Source: Gallionella sp.
GTDB taxonomy: Bacteria; Pseudomonadota; Gammaproteobacteria; Burkholderiales; Gallionellaceae
Direction of reading: 5' to 3'
Assembly (NCBI GenBank): GCA_028714895.1
Contig: JAQTLM010000001.1
Coordinates: 124,001 to 188,000, forward strand
Length of the DNA: 64,000 bases
The notes beneath the pieces are model-generated. The model saw only the letters and a program-made list of their open reading frames with translations. It did no database searches and was not told the origin of the DNA. This document shows positions 1-11,798 of the stretch, one piece after another. Numbering within the stretch: position 1 is the first letter of the stretch; the number at the start of each line of letters is the position of its first letter. Both the position numbers and the translations under genes were made by a program.

Positions 1-349
1 CCTTGTCGCCCATCATGCGGATGGTCTCGGCGCGCGGGCCGATGAACACGAAGCCGCATTTTTCGACGCGTTCGGAAAAGTCGGCGTTTTCCGACAGGAA
101 ACCGTAGCCGGGATGAATGGCTTGCGCATCGGTGACTTCCGCCGCGCTGATAATGGCGGGGATGTTCAGGTAGCTTTGCGAAGAAGGCGCCGGGCCGATA
201 CAAACCGACTCGTCGGCTAGTTTCACATACTTGGCCTCGGCATCCGCTTCGGAATGCACCACGACGGTTTTAATGCCCAGTTCGCGGCAGGCGCGCTGGA
301 TGCGGAGAGCGATCTCGCCACGATTGGCGATCAGTATTTTTTCAAACAT
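1..349 (-). CDS. accC: Biotin carboxylase, N-terminal part (runs off the window)
   Basis: ATP-dependent carboxylation of the biotin on BCCP, the first half-reaction of acetyl-CoA carboxylase in fatty-acid synthesis, in the cytoplasm. Reading leftward from the ATG at 349, the product begins [17 protein letters not shown], the standard biotin-carboxylase N-terminus, and continues through the family motif [13 protein letters not shown]. About 116 residues are present; the catalytic core lies beyond base 1. It follows accB on the same strand, the usual accB-accC order, but the two are separated by a roughly 170-bp gap holding a palindromic repeat. The identification is secure; the 3' end cannot be seen. 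Confidence 0.96.
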   Translation of the reverse strand, partial: MFEKILIANRGEIALRIQRACRELGIKTVVVHSEADAEAKYVKLADESVCIGPAPSSQSYLNIPAIISAAEVTDAQAIHPGYGFLSENADFSERVEKCGFVFIGPRAETIRMMGDK

Positions 350-379
350 TCGAATGCTCCGAACTTGGGTTTAGCTAGT

Positions 380-502
380 AGGGCGGATGAGCCCTTCGAA
401 AAATTCAGGGCAGACTCTGCGTTATCCGCCGCATGGTGGGTGCCGAAAATTGCCCGGCATCGTTCACATCCGGCGGATAACGCCTGCGGCTCATCCGCCC
501 TA
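380..502. repeat. Nested inverted repeat between accB and accC
   Basis: The outer arms (agggcggatgagcc at 380-393 and its complement ending at 502) enclose inner arms (gttatccgcc at 421-430 and ggcggataac at 472-481), so the element can fold into one long hairpin. It looks like a non-coding palindromic MITE/REP-type element inserted between two genes that are normally co-transcribed. The overlapping short reading frames have no coding features that I recognise. Confidence 0.75.
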
Positions 503-520
503 CGGATTGTCTGATTACGG

Positions 521-970
521 TTAGCCGATCACGAACAACGGCTGGCCAAACTCCACCGGCTGGCCGTTCTCGACCAGAATAGCCTTGATGACCCCGGCCT
601 GATCTGCGTCGATCTCGTTGAGTAGCTTCATCGCCTCGATGATGCACAGAGTATCGCCGCTGTTCACATTCTGGCCGACGTCCACGAAGGGCTTGGAACC
701 CGGCGAGGCCGAGCGGTAGAAGGTGCCGACCATCGGCGATTTCACCACATGGCCTTCGGGTGCGGCGGGTTTGGCGGGTTCCGCTGCCACAGCGGCGGGT
801 GGCGGCGCAACAGGTGCGGCGGCGGGTTGCGGGGCCGGTGCATATATCTGCTGGGCGGCGGCGACGGTGCGTGTGATGCGTACGCGTTCTTCACCCTCGC
901 TGATTTCCAGTTCGGCAATGCCGGAACCTTCAACCAGCTCAATCAGTGTCTTGAGCTTGCGTAAATCCAT
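521..970 (-). CDS. accB: Biotin carboxyl carrier protein of acetyl-CoA carboxylase
   Basis: BCCP carries the biotin that shuttles CO2 from AccC to the AccA/AccD transferase in malonyl-CoA synthesis. The 149-residue protein has an N-terminal helical region starting [18 protein letters not shown], a Pro/Ala-rich flexible linker (about residues 45-75) and a C-terminal biotinyl domain with the biotinylation motif EAMKLLNEI. The length is normal for the family. It lies between aroQ and accC on the minus strand, a widespread proteobacterial order, and an AGGAG-like ribosome site (in cctcctt, read on the minus strand) precedes the ATG. Confidence 0.97.
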   Translation of the reverse strand: MDLRKLKTLIELVEGSGIAELEISEGEERVRITRTVAAAQQIYAPAPQPAAAPVAPPPAAVAAEPAKPAAPEGHVVKSPMVGTFYRSASPGSKPFVDVGQNVNSGDTLCIIEAMKLLNEIDADQAGVIKAILVENGQPVEFGQPLFVIG

Positions 971-987
971 GATGCCCTCCTTAAAAC

Positions 988-1425
988 CTAATTTTTATAG
1001 TTCAGCGCGTATTGCACTGCTGATTCATAACCCGCCGCGCCCAGGCCGCTGATGACACCAATGGCGATATCGGAGAAAAATGATTCCTTGCGGAACGCTT
1101 CCCGCGCGAACACGTTGGAAAGATGTACCTCGATAAACGGGATAGCAACCGCCGCCAGCGCGTCGCGCAAGGATACGCTGGTATGGGTGAATGCCGCCGG
1201 ATTGATGACGATGAACTGCGTGCCGTCGGTGCGCGCCTGCTGCACCCGCTCCACCAGTGCGGCCTCCGAGTTGCTCTGGAAGCAAAACAGGTTTGCGCCA
1301 TTCGCACTCGCTAATGTCATTAAATTTGCGTTAATTTCGTCTAACGTGACGCACCCATACACATCCGGCTCGCGGCTGCCGAGCAGGTTCAGGTTGGGTC
1401 CGTGCAGTACAAGAATACTTTTCAT
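988..1425 (-). CDS. aroQ: Type II 3-dehydroquinate dehydratase
   Basis: Dehydrates 3-dehydroquinate to 3-dehydroshikimate, step three of the shikimate pathway. The 145-residue product starts [20 protein letters not shown], the diagnostic N-terminus of the dodecameric type II enzyme, and contains the catalytic-loop region, the conserved [10 protein letters not shown] and the C-terminal [14 protein letters not shown]. Length is typical. It is followed 17 bp downstream by accB on the same strand, an arrangement found in many beta- and gammaproteobacteria, and is probably co-transcribed with it. Confidence 0.97.
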   Translation of the reverse strand: MKSILVLHGPNLNLLGSREPDVYGCVTLDEINANLMTLASANGANLFCFQSNSEAALVERVQQARTDGTQFIVINPAAFTHTSVSLRDALAAVAIPFIEVHLSNVFAREAFRKESFFSDIAIGVISGLGAAGYESAVQYALNYKN

Positions 1426-1490
1426 GCGCGCAGTTTGCCGTAAATTGGGGCGAATTGTCTAGTAGTTTGACGAAGATAGCTGAGAAGGCC

Positions 1491-3359
1491 TTAAATTCCG
1501 GCGGCTTGCAGCGATTGCAGAAAGCGCGCGGCATCCTGATAGCCTGTCACGCGAAAATCACCCAACTCCTTGCCTTGAACATCGAAAAACAGGATGGCGG
1601 GCGGGCCGTAAAGGCCGAAGCGTTTGAGCAGGACTTGGTCGGCTTCGCTGTTGGCGGTGACGTCCGCTTGTAGCAGCAGCACTGGTTTGAGTCTGGTCTG
1701 CACGGCGGCATCGGCAAAGGTGAAGCGTTCCATTTCCTTGCAGGAGACGCACCAGTCGGCGTAGAAGTCCAGCATGACTATTTGTCCGCGCCCTTTGGCC
1801 TGCACGCGCGCCTGGGCGATGCGCCGGTCGAGATCCGCAACATCCATGACGCGGGAAAATTGCGGCGTGGCGGGAGCCTGCGCCTCGGCGCGGCCGAGGT
1901 TGCCGAGCGGGCACAGCAGGTCGCGCGCGCCGGACAGCGCGCCGACCAGATAAGCCACGCCGAGCAGAAGGGCGATCAGGCCGACGCCCTTGGACAGCCT
2001 GTGCCAGCCGCTGGCGTTGTGCGGCAGGGTGTCCAGCGCGTGCAGGTAAATCCCGGAGAAGATCAGCAGCGCCGCCCACAGCAGCATTTGCACGCCGATG
2101 GGCAGCAGCGGCTGGACGATCCAGATCGCCAGCGCCAGCAACATTACGCCAAAGAAACTCTTCACCGCTTCCATCCATGCGCCGGCCTTGGGCAGCAATA
2201 CGCCTGCCGAGGTACCGATTAGCAGTAGCGGCGCACCCATGCCCAGCGCCAGCGCGAACAGGGCGATCCCGCCCAGCACGGCATCGTGCGTCTTGCCGAT
2301 ATAGAGCAGCGCGCCGGCCAGCGGTGCGGCCACGCAAGGCCCCATGATGATGGCGGACAACGCGCCCATCACGAACACGCCGGACAGGTGACCGCCGTGC
2401 AGGCGGTTGCTGGTGTCGTTCAGTTTGCTTTGCCAGGAATTGGGCAATTGCAATTCATACAGGCCGAACATGGACAGCGATAGCAGCACAAACAGCGCGG
2501 AGAAACTGCCCAGCACCCAGGGCGTTTGCAGCGCGTTGGAAATCAGGTTGCCGGAAAAACCTGCCACTATTCCGGCGGCGGCGTAAGTGATCGCCATGCC
2601 CAGCACATAAGCCAGCGACAGGATGAAGGCGTGCATCCTGGTAATTTTGTGGCCGCGCCCGACGATGATGCCGGACAGGATGGGAATCATCGGAAACACG
2701 CAGGGAGTCAACGCGAGCAACAGCCCGGCGCCAAAGAAAAAAGAAATGATCAGCCAGAAACTGCCGCCCTTGAAGAGTTGTGCGATCTGCGAGTTTTCAT
2801 TGCCTGGTAAGCTTGTCGAAGAAGGTGCGGCCGGCAGCGGGGTGATGAGCGACGGCGGCGGCGCTTCGGTCATCGCCGGGACGGCGGGCGCGCGCAAGCC
2901 GGTTTTGGCATCCGGCAAATCAAGCTGTATCGTCTTTTTGATCGGCGGGTAGCATAGCCCCTCCTCGCTGCAACCCATATAGACGGCGTTTAATGTCATG
3001 CCGGTGGCGGCGTCATGCGGGCGATCCAGGGTGATCTCGGCCTGGAACGAGCGATGAAACACTTCGATGGTGCCGAAAGAGGGATCCTGTTTCATTTCGC
3101 CTCTCGGCAGATTCACCGCCAGGATTTTGGCCGTGCCATCGTTGGCCTCGAACTTGATCTTGTCGCGGTATAAATAGTAGCCCGGCGTCACGTTGAAGTT
3201 GGCTTGCAGGGTATGCGCGTCGCGCACCGTGACTTGCAGGCCGAAGGCCTGGTCCGGTGGCAGGAAATTGGGCTGCTTGCTGCCGCCTAGGCGATCCAGC
3301 AAGCCTGCATTTGCGGCGGGAGCCATCAAACAAAACAGCAGTAGTAGCACAAAACGCAT
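1491..3359 (-). CDS. dsbD: Thiol:disulfide interchange protein DsbD
   Basis: Moves electrons from cytoplasmic thioredoxin across the inner membrane to periplasmic thiol proteins (DsbC, cytochrome c maturation). The 622-residue protein has a signal peptide ending near ANAG (about residue 19), an N-terminal periplasmic domain with the Cys pair in CSEEGLC (around residues 130-136), a multi-helix membrane core with conserved cysteines in LTPCVFPMIP and IMGPCVAAPLAG, and a C-terminal thioredoxin-like domain with DWCVSCKEME. Length and domain order are standard. Reduction of heme-binding cysteines is relevant here because the window encodes many c-type cytochromes. It sits 3 bp after cutA, the frequent cutA-dsbD pairing. 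Confidence 0.97.
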   Translation of the reverse strand: MRFVLLLLFCLMAPAANAGLLDRLGGSKQPNFLPPDQAFGLQVTVRDAHTLQANFNVTPGYYLYRDKIKFEANDGTAKILAVNLPRGEMKQDPSFGTIEVFHRSFQAEITLDRPHDAATGMTLNAVYMGCSEEGLCYPPIKKTIQLDLPDAKTGLRAPAVPAMTEAPPPSLITPLPAAPSSTSLPGNENSQIAQLFKGGSFWLIISFFFGAGLLLALTPCVFPMIPILSGIIVGRGHKITRMHAFILSLAYVLGMAITYAAAGIVAGFSGNLISNALQTPWVLGSFSALFVLLSLSMFGLYELQLPNSWQSKLNDTSNRLHGGHLSGVFVMGALSAIIMGPCVAAPLAGALLYIGKTHDAVLGGIALFALALGMGAPLLLIGTSAGVLLPKAGAWMEAVKSFFGVMLLALAIWIVQPLLPIGVQMLLWAALLIFSGIYLHALDTLPHNASGWHRLSKGVGLIALLLGVAYLVGALSGARDLLCPLGNLGRAEAQAPATPQFSRVMDVADLDRRIAQARVQAKGRGQIVMLDFYADWCVSCKEMERFTFADAAVQTRLKPVLLLQADVTANSEADQVLLKRFGLYGPPAILFFDVQGKELGDFRVTGYQDAARFLQSLQAAGI

Positions 3360-3362
3360 GGG

Positions 3363-3692
3363 TTATTCCTTGGGAGCGTTGGTTTCCCGGCTTACCCAGT
3401 CCAAATAGGCGGGCAAACCGGTCGTTACAGGGACAGCGATAATTTCGGGAAGTTCGTAAGGATGCGCCGCGCGGATCAGTTGCTCAAGGCGCGGATAGGC
3501 GGCACGCGTGGTCTTGATCAGCAGCGGCACTTCGGTGGCGGTTTCGATATTATCCTGCCAGCGGTAAGTCGAGGTGCAGGGCGCAAGCTGGTTCACGCAG
3601 GCCGCAACCCGTTCCTCGATCAGCCGCTGCGCCAGTCGTCCGGCAGCCTGTGCGTCTGGCAGATTGGTGATGACTAATAATATGTCGTTCAT
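3363..3692 (-). CDS. cutA: Divalent-cation tolerance protein CutA
   Basis: CutA1 is a small trimeric protein linked to copper and divalent-metal tolerance; its biochemical role is not settled. The 109-residue product starts MNDILLVITNLPD and carries the family motifs ACVNQLAPCTSTYRW and TTRAAYPRLEQLI, ending with the conserved HPYELPEIIAVPV segment. I chose the ATG at 3692, which overlaps the stop of holA by 4 bp (ATGA), implying translational coupling. A much longer upstream extension of this frame is only an antisense or out-of-frame shadow of holA. Followed by dsbD after 3 bp. Confidence 0.95.
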   Translation of the reverse strand: MNDILLVITNLPDAQAAGRLAQRLIEERVAACVNQLAPCTSTYRWQDNIETATEVPLLIKTTRAAYPRLEQLIRAAHPYELPEIIAVPVTTGLPAYLDWVSRETNAPKE

Positions 3693-4690
3693 TTGGCGAA
3701 GCGCAGTCCCAGTTGCAGCAATTCGTCCCATACATCGCCTTGGCGCAGACCCTTGATGGTCTTGTCTAGGCGCGCGGCCTGCTGCAGGGCGCGCTCGATA
3801 TGCGGAAACTTCAGGCGCTGTGCCGCATGCTCGATCAGCCCCTGCCGGTCCTTGCGCACCCGCATGTCGCGCAGGGCGTTGCCGAGGTTGCCGCCACGCT
3901 GTACCGCCTGCAGCACCTTGCCCAGCGTGCGGATATCTTCGCTGACCGCCCATAGCACCAGCACGGTGGCGGTGCCCTCGGCGCGCAGCCCGTCGAGGAT
4001 GCGCGCGAAACGCGCCGCGTTGCCGCTCAGCATGGCTTCGGAGAGCTTGAAAATATCGTAGCGCGCCACGTCCATCACCGCATCCTTGACCTGCTCGAAC
4101 GACAGTTGACCGGGCGGGAACAGCAGCGCGAGTTTCTGGATTTCCTGGAATGCCGCGAGCAGGTTGCCTTCGCAACGGTCGGCGAGAAATTCCAGCGTGG
4201 GCTCGTCGGCGGTCTGCTCCTGCCGCTTCATGCGTCCTGCTATCCAGCGCGGCAGCGCGTTGCGCGGAATATCGTCGGCGGAAACCATCACGCCGTGCCG
4301 CTCCAGTGCGCCAAACCACTGGCTTTTCTGCGCGCTCCAGTCCAGCTTGGGCAGGGAGATCAGCGTCAGTATGTCCGGGCTCAGGTTGGCGACGTAGTCC
4401 TGTAATGCCTGCCCGCCTTCCGTGCCGGGCTTGCCGGACGGGATGCGCAGGTCGATGATCTTGCGCTCGGCGAACAGCGACAGGCTTTGCGCGCTGTTGC
4501 GCAGTTCGCCCCATTTGAAATGTTGCTCGGCGATGAACGTCTCACGCTCTGAATAGCCGGCCGCGCGTGCCGCCGCACGGATACTGTCCGCCGCCTCAAC
4601 AGCCAGCAGCAGCGCGTCTCCGTACACCACATACAGCGGCTTGAGGCCCGAGGCAAGGTGGCGCGGCAGGTCTTCGCTGGTGATCGGCAT
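3689..4690 (-). CDS. holA: DNA polymerase III delta subunit
   Basis: The delta subunit opens the beta sliding clamp as part of the clamp loader. The 333-residue protein matches HolA: a degenerate N-terminal domain beginning MPITSEDLPRHL with YVVYGDALLLAVEA, the clamp-interacting region, and the conserved C-terminal collar segment (LRQGDVWDELLQL). Length is normal. It lies 5 bp downstream of lptE and overlaps cutA by 4 bp. The leuS-lptE-holA order is conserved across many proteobacteria, which supports the assignment of the weakly conserved HolA and LptE proteins. Confidence 0.93.
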   Translation of the reverse strand: MPITSEDLPRHLASGLKPLYVVYGDALLLAVEAADSIRAAARAAGYSERETFIAEQHFKWGELRNSAQSLSLFAERKIIDLRIPSGKPGTEGGQALQDYVANLSPDILTLISLPKLDWSAQKSQWFGALERHGVMVSADDIPRNALPRWIAGRMKRQEQTADEPTLEFLADRCEGNLLAAFQEIQKLALLFPPGQLSFEQVKDAVMDVARYDIFKLSEAMLSGNAARFARILDGLRAEGTATVLVLWAVSEDIRTLGKVLQAVQRGGNLGNALRDMRVRKDRQGLIEHAAQRLKFPHIERALQQAARLDKTIKGLRQGDVWDELLQLGLRFAK

Positions 4691-4695
4691 GGGAG

Positions 4696-5181
4696 TTATT
4701 GCGGCTGCGGTTTGGCGCGGCTCAAGCGACGCACGATCTGTTGCACCATGTCAGAGCGCATGCTCTGGTAGAGCAAGGTTTCTTCGGCTTCCTTGGCGAG
4801 AACCTTGGTGTCGTCATAAACATAGTCGCGGCGCAGCATGACTTCCTCGGCGGGTATCCAGTCCTGTCCCTTGAGATCGTAAGCGCGCAGGGAAATGCGG
4901 TAGCGCAACTGGAATTCGTTCACGCGCCCGCTGCCGCCCAGCGTGAGGATTTGCTTCTCGGGAATCTCGCTGACGATGTTGAGCACCACATCGGCCTGTT
5001 CGGCCGTGTTGACCAGCTTCACCTTGTTGGCTTCCAGGTTGCGGCGCAGGTCGGCGATGAAGGGCGTGCCGGGATTGGCCGCATCCAGATATAACGTATT
5101 AAACGGCATTCCCGCCTGGCCGCGCAGATGGAAGCCGCAGGCAGTCAGCAACAAAACGGTAAACAGTACGAGTAAGCGCAC
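4696..5181 (-). CDS. lptE: LPS-assembly lipoprotein LptE
   Basis: LptE plugs the LptD beta-barrel and delivers lipopolysaccharide to the outer-membrane surface. The protein has a short hydrophobic signal with lipobox LLLTAC followed by GFHLRGQAG, the LptE N-terminal signature, and the LptE fold motifs QLRYRISLRAYD and RRDYVYDD. I place the start at the GTG at 5181 (161 residues) because a GGGAG ribosome site lies about 6 nt upstream and the signal peptide then has normal length. An in-frame ATG further upstream (5229) would translate part of a palindromic repeat. Located between leuS and holA, the usual setting. Confidence 0.92.
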   Translation of the reverse strand: MRLLVLFTVLLLTACGFHLRGQAGMPFNTLYLDAANPGTPFIADLRRNLEANKVKLVNTAEQADVVLNIVSEIPEKQILTLGGSGRVNEFQLRYRISLRAYDLKGQDWIPAEEVMLRRDYVYDDTKVLAKEAEETLLYQSMRSDMVQQIVRRLSRAKPQPQ

Positions 5182-5210
5182 AATTTCTCCCAAAGCAAGT
5201 GGGGGATAAA

Positions 5211-5277
5211 CCGTAGGGGAAGGTTTCAAACCTTCCCTTTAACATCCAACGGGCGGGTTTTAAACCCGCCCCTACGG
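5211..5277. repeat. Palindromic repeat with two internal hairpins
   Basis: Short outer arms ccgtagggg (5211-5219) and cccctacgg (5269-5277) enclose two internal palindromes, 5218-5236 (ggaaggtttcaaaccttcc) and 5251-5271 (gggcgggttttaaacccgcc and the next base). It lies between leuS and lptE and resembles dispersed intergenic palindromes. It may terminate or process the leuS transcript, but there is no clear T-run. Confidence 0.7.
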
Positions 5278-5295
5278 AGAACCGTACCTACGCAA

Positions 5296-8154
<2,859 letters not shown>

Positions 8155-8379
8155 TTAGCCAGGCGCTGGAAAAACTTGGGAAACGATGCCGAAGTAAAGA
8201 CGAAGGGTGACGGAAACGAAGCATAGTCGCCGCCCAAAGCGTGGTTCGACGAGAGTGCAAACGAAGAATTTAACGCAATTTATGACATGCTGGAGGCAAG
8301 TGCAGGTAGTGGTGCAGGGGGCTTTGTTATAAAATCACGGTCATTCAAGAGTTTTTATATTGTCCCAGGAGAAATCACC

Positions 8380-9282
8380 ATGTCGCGCAAGCACCCCGTC
8401 ATTGCTGTCACCGGATCTTCCGGCGCAGGCACTTCCACCGTCAAACGCGCTTTTGAAAACATTTTCCGCCGCGAGAAGATTGCTGCCGCCATTGTCGAAG
8501 GCGACAGCCTGCACAGCCTGGACCGCATGGCGTTCCGCGCCGCCGTAGCCGAAGCCGCGAAGGCGGGCGATCATTCGTTCAGCCACTTCGGCCCGGAAGC
8601 GAACCACTTCGACAAGATCGAAGAAACGTTCAAGGTCTATGGTGAAACCGGCATGTGCCGGCGCCGCTACTATGTACATAGCGAAGACGAAGCCGCGCTT
8701 CACAACAAACATTTCAACCTGGCCGACCTGAAGCCGGGCCAATTCACCCCATGGGAAGACGTCGAAGCGAGTTCCGACCTGCTGTTTTACGAAGGTTTGC
8801 ACGGCCTGGCAACAAACGGCAATATCGATGCGGGCAAATACGTGGATCTGGGCATCGGCGTGGTGCCGGTGGTCAACCTGGAATGGATCCAGAAGATCCA
8901 TCGCGACAAGGAAGAGCGCGGCTATTCGGCGGAAGCGACGGTGGACACCATCCTGCGCCGCATGCCGGACTACGTCAAATACGTCACCCCGCAATTTTCG
9001 CGCACCCACATCAACTTTCAACGCGTTGCAACGGTGGACACTTCCAACCCGTTCATCGCGCGCGATATCCCAACGCTGGATGAAAGTTTCGTGGTGATCC
9101 GCTTCAATAAACATATCCTACAGTCCCACTTTATTGACTTTCGCTACTACCTCAGCATGATCCACGACTCATTCATGTCCCGCCCCAATACCCTGGTGGT
9201 ACCCGGCGGCAAGATGAGCTTTGCGATGGAGATCATCCTGACTCCGATCCTGCATGAGATGATCGAGAAGAAGAAGCTATAA
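8380..9282 (+). CDS. prk: Phosphoribulokinase
   Basis: Phosphorylates ribulose 5-phosphate to ribulose 1,5-bisphosphate, the acceptor for RuBisCO in the Calvin-Benson-Bassham cycle. The 300-residue protein begins MSRKHPVIAVTGSSGAGT, including the P-loop GSSGAGTSTVK, and matches the bacterial class I family throughout (EGDSLHSLDR, HFGPEANHFD, FYEGLHGL). The ATG at 8380 follows an AGGAG site. No other cbb gene is present in the window, so prk stands alone here, flanked by leuS (divergent) and the helicase gene. A strong terminator follows. Its presence is the best single hint of autotrophy. Confidence 0.95.
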   Translation: MSRKHPVIAVTGSSGAGTSTVKRAFENIFRREKIAAAIVEGDSLHSLDRMAFRAAVAEAAKAGDHSFSHFGPEANHFDKIEETFKVYGETGMCRRRYYVHSEDEAALHNKHFNLADLKPGQFTPWEDVEASSDLLFYEGLHGLATNGNIDAGKYVDLGIGVVPVVNLEWIQKIHRDKEERGYSAEATVDTILRRMPDYVKYVTPQFSRTHINFQRVATVDTSNPFIARDIPTLDESFVVIRFNKHILQSHFIDFRYYLSMIHDSFMSRPNTLVVPGGKMSFAMEIILTPILHEMIEKKKL

Positions 9283-9300
9283 ATTCTGGCGACCGCAACG

Positions 9301-9329
9301 ACGGGGAACCGGGCCTACCGGTTCCCCGT
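9301..9329 (+). terminator. Rho-independent-type hairpin after prk
   Basis: A perfect 12-bp stem (acggggaaccgg at 9301-9312, complement at 9318-9329) with a 5-nt loop, followed by the T-rich ttcaattt, lies 18 bp beyond the prk stop codon. Confidence 0.8.
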
Positions 9330-9442
9330 TTCAATTTGGCTGATACCTTGCGATGGCGCAAGCCGCTCCAAACTGACGGTTGTGATCAATTGCGATGAGA
9401 TCATCGGCACGCCCGGCGGTCATCCTGTGGGATAATCGCGCC

Positions 9443-11719
9443 ATGAATTCCTCCCTGCTTTCCGGCCTCAATCCCGAACAACGCGCAGCTGTCGAACTCC
9501 CTGCACAATCCGCGCTGATCCTCGCCGGGGCGGGCAGCGGCAAGACGCGCGTGCTGACCACGCGCATCGCGTATCTGATCAGCACCGGCGCGGTCAGCCC
9601 GCACGGCATTCTGGCGGTGACCTTCACCAACAAGGCGGCAAAGGAAATGGTCACGCGCCTGTCGGCGATGCTGCCGATCAACACGCGCGGCATGTGGATC
9701 GGCACGTTCCACGGGCTGTGCAACCGTATGTTGCGCGCGCATCATCGCGAGGCGAATCTGCCGCAGACCTTCCAGATACTCGACAGCGGCGATCAGCTCT
9801 CTGCAATTAAGCGCCTGATGAAAGCGATGAACGTGGACGACGAAAAATTCCCGCCGCGCGAGGTGCAGAGCTTCATTAGCTCTAGCAAGGAGCAGGGGCT
9901 GCGCGCGAACGAGGTGGAAGCCTACGACCCGTACACGCGGCGCAAGGTGGAGATATTTGCCGAGTACGATGCGCAGTGCCAGCGCGAAGGGGTGGTGGAT
10001 TTTTCCGAGCTATTGTTGCGCTGCTACGAATTGCTGTCGCGCAATGCCGCGTTGCGCGAGCACTATCAGGAACGCTTCAAGCATATATTGGTGGACGAGT
10101 TCCAGGACACCAACAAGCTGCAATACCAATGGCTGAAATTGCTGGCGGGACACAGCCCCTCACCTCAATCCTCTGGTGAAACAACTAGCCATTCGACTAA
10201 GCCCGCAAGCGGACCAGTCACTGGTTATCCCGCAAGCGGGCGAGGAGGCGATCGAGAAAGGCACTCTTCGACCTCTGCGCTGTTTGCGGTGGGTGACGAC
10301 GACCAGTCGATCTATGCGTTTCGCGGCGCAAATGTCGGCAACATGCAGGAGCTGACGCGCGATTTTCAAGTCGAGAACGTCATCAAGCTGGAGCAGAACT
10401 ACCGCTCGCACGGCAACATCCTCGAAGCGGCCAACGTGCTGATCAGCAATAACCGCAACCGCCTCGGCAAGAACCTGTGGACGGCGGAGAACGGCGGCGA
10501 GCAGCTACGGGTGTACGAGGCGGCGACCGATGTGGATGAAGCGGCGTTCATCGTCGACGAAATCAAGCAGTTGAAATCCGAGGGGATCAATCTCAGGGAG
10601 ATCGCGCTGCTGTACCGCTCCAATGCGCAGTCGCGCGTGCTGGAACATGCGCTGGTGTCTGCCGGATTGTCGTATCGCGTGTACGGTGGACTGCGCTTTT
10701 TTGAGCGGCAGGAGATCAAGCACGCGCTGGCCTACCTGCGCCTGATGGAAAACACCGATGACGACAACGCGCTGCTGCGCATCATCAATTTCCCGACGCG
10801 CGGCATCGGCGCGCGCAGCATCGAGCAGTTGCAGGAAGCGGCGAAGATGAACAGCACTACGCTATGGGACGCGGCGGCGCGCGCGGGCGGCAAGGTCTCG
10901 GCATTCGTCGCGCTGATCGAATCGTTGCGCAGCGCGACGCGCGAACTCCCGCTCCCCGAAATTATGGATCATGTGCTGGAACATAGCGGCTTGATCGCGC
11001 ATTATCAGAACGAGACGGGTGTCAAAAAGCGCGAGGCCGAGGAGCGACTGGAAAACCTGAATGAACTGGTCAATGCGGCGGCGCTGTTCGTGCATGAGAA
11101 CGAAGACGACAGCCTGACCTCTTTTCTCACCCATGCCTCGCTGGAAGCGGGCGAACACCAGGCGGGCGACCAGGACGATGCATTGCACCTGATGACGGTG
11201 CATTCTGCCAAAGGGCTGGAGTTTCACACCGTGTTCATCACCGGGCTGGAAGAGGGCTTGTTCCCGCACCAGAACAGCCAGCGCGAAGACGGCGGGCTGG
11301 ATGAAGAGCGCCGCCTGATGTATGTCGCGATCACCCGCGCGCGGCGCAGGCTGTACCTGAGCTTCGCGCAGAGCCGCATGCTGCACGGCCAGGTGAGTTA
11401 CGGCATGGCGTCAAGCTTTTTACGCGAGTTGCCGGAGGGATTGCTGCATTGGCTGACGCCGAGATTCGTGGCACGCAAGAGCTTCGACAGCTTCCTGCCG
11501 GATGCGGCTTCCGCCCCTGCTCCCTCATTCGGTGGCGGCGCACCGTCCGCGCACAGTTCACCGTGGCGCATCGGCCAGCGCGTGTTCCACCAGAAGTTCG
11601 GCGAGGGGGTCATTACCGGTGTCGAGGGCGGCGGCGCGGATGCGCGCGTGCAGGTGAATTTCAAGCGTGCGGGCAGCAAATGGCTGGCATTGGAATATGC
11701 GAAGCTGACGGCGGTGTAG
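9443..11719 (+). CDS. uvrD: UvrD/Rep-family DNA helicase with a repeat-derived insertion
   Basis: Superfamily 1 3'-5' helicase used in excision and mismatch repair. The 758-residue protein carries LNPEQRAAVE (Q motif), AGAGSGKTRVLTTRI (Walker A), DEFQDTN (Walker B), GDDDQSIYAFRGA (motif III), LEQNYRS (IV), MTVHSAKGLEF (V) and YVAITRARRRLYL (VI), plus a C-terminal tail with the ...VFHQKFGEGVI domain. The start at 9443 follows a GATAAT box by only a few bases. Between Walker B and motif III about 42 residues rich in Ser/Gly/Pro (nucleotides about 10156-10282) interrupt an otherwise conserved stretch and are encoded by a dispersed palindromic repeat. Confidence 0.95.
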   Translation: MNSSLLSGLNPEQRAAVELPAQSALILAGAGSGKTRVLTTRIAYLISTGAVSPHGILAVTFTNKAAKEMVTRLSAMLPINTRGMWIGTFHGLCNRMLRAHHREANLPQTFQILDSGDQLSAIKRLMKAMNVDDEKFPPREVQSFISSSKEQGLRANEVEAYDPYTRRKVEIFAEYDAQCQREGVVDFSELLLRCYELLSRNAALREHYQERFKHILVDEFQDTNKLQYQWLKLLAGHSPSPQSSGETTSHSTKPASGPVTGYPASGRGGDRERHSSTSALFAVGDDDQSIYAFRGANVGNMQELTRDFQVENVIKLEQNYRSHGNILEAANVLISNNRNRLGKNLWTAENGGEQLRVYEAATDVDEAAFIVDEIKQLKSEGINLREIALLYRSNAQSRVLEHALVSAGLSYRVYGGLRFFERQEIKHALAYLRLMENTDDDNALLRIINFPTRGIGARSIEQLQEAAKMNSTTLWDAAARAGGKVSAFVALIESLRSATRELPLPEIMDHVLEHSGLIAHYQNETGVKKREAEERLENLNELVNAAALFVHENEDDSLTSFLTHASLEAGEHQAGDQDDALHLMTVHSAKGLEFHTVFITGLEEGLFPHQNSQREDGGLDEERRLMYVAITRARRRLYLSFAQSRMLHGQVSYGMASSFLRELPEGLLHWLTPRFVARKSFDSFLPDAASAPAPSFGGGAPSAHSSPWRIGQRVFHQKFGEGVITGVEGGGADARVQVNFKRAGSKWLALEYAKLTAV
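10156..10282 (+). repeat. Dispersed repeat inserted in frame in uvrD
   Basis: This segment holds a 22-nt block at 10178-10199 (gaaacaactagccattcgac and two more bases) that is the exact reverse complement of 39967-39988 in the coaE-pilD gap, plus two copies of cccgcaagcgg. Conserved helicase sequence resumes on both sides, so it is an insertion that keeps the frame. Exact ends are approximate. Confidence 0.8.
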
Positions 11720-11798
11720 ATTGGCCGGAGTGCAGTAATACCCAACGAGGGCATGAAAAATACCAATGGCAGGCGGCGGTGTTCGTCGAGCAGAATAA

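Noticed and set aside
3693-4514. Long frame continuous with cutA across holA
   Set aside because: The upstream part is a same-strand shadow of holA in another frame; cutA has a clear start at 3692 with an ATGA overlap.
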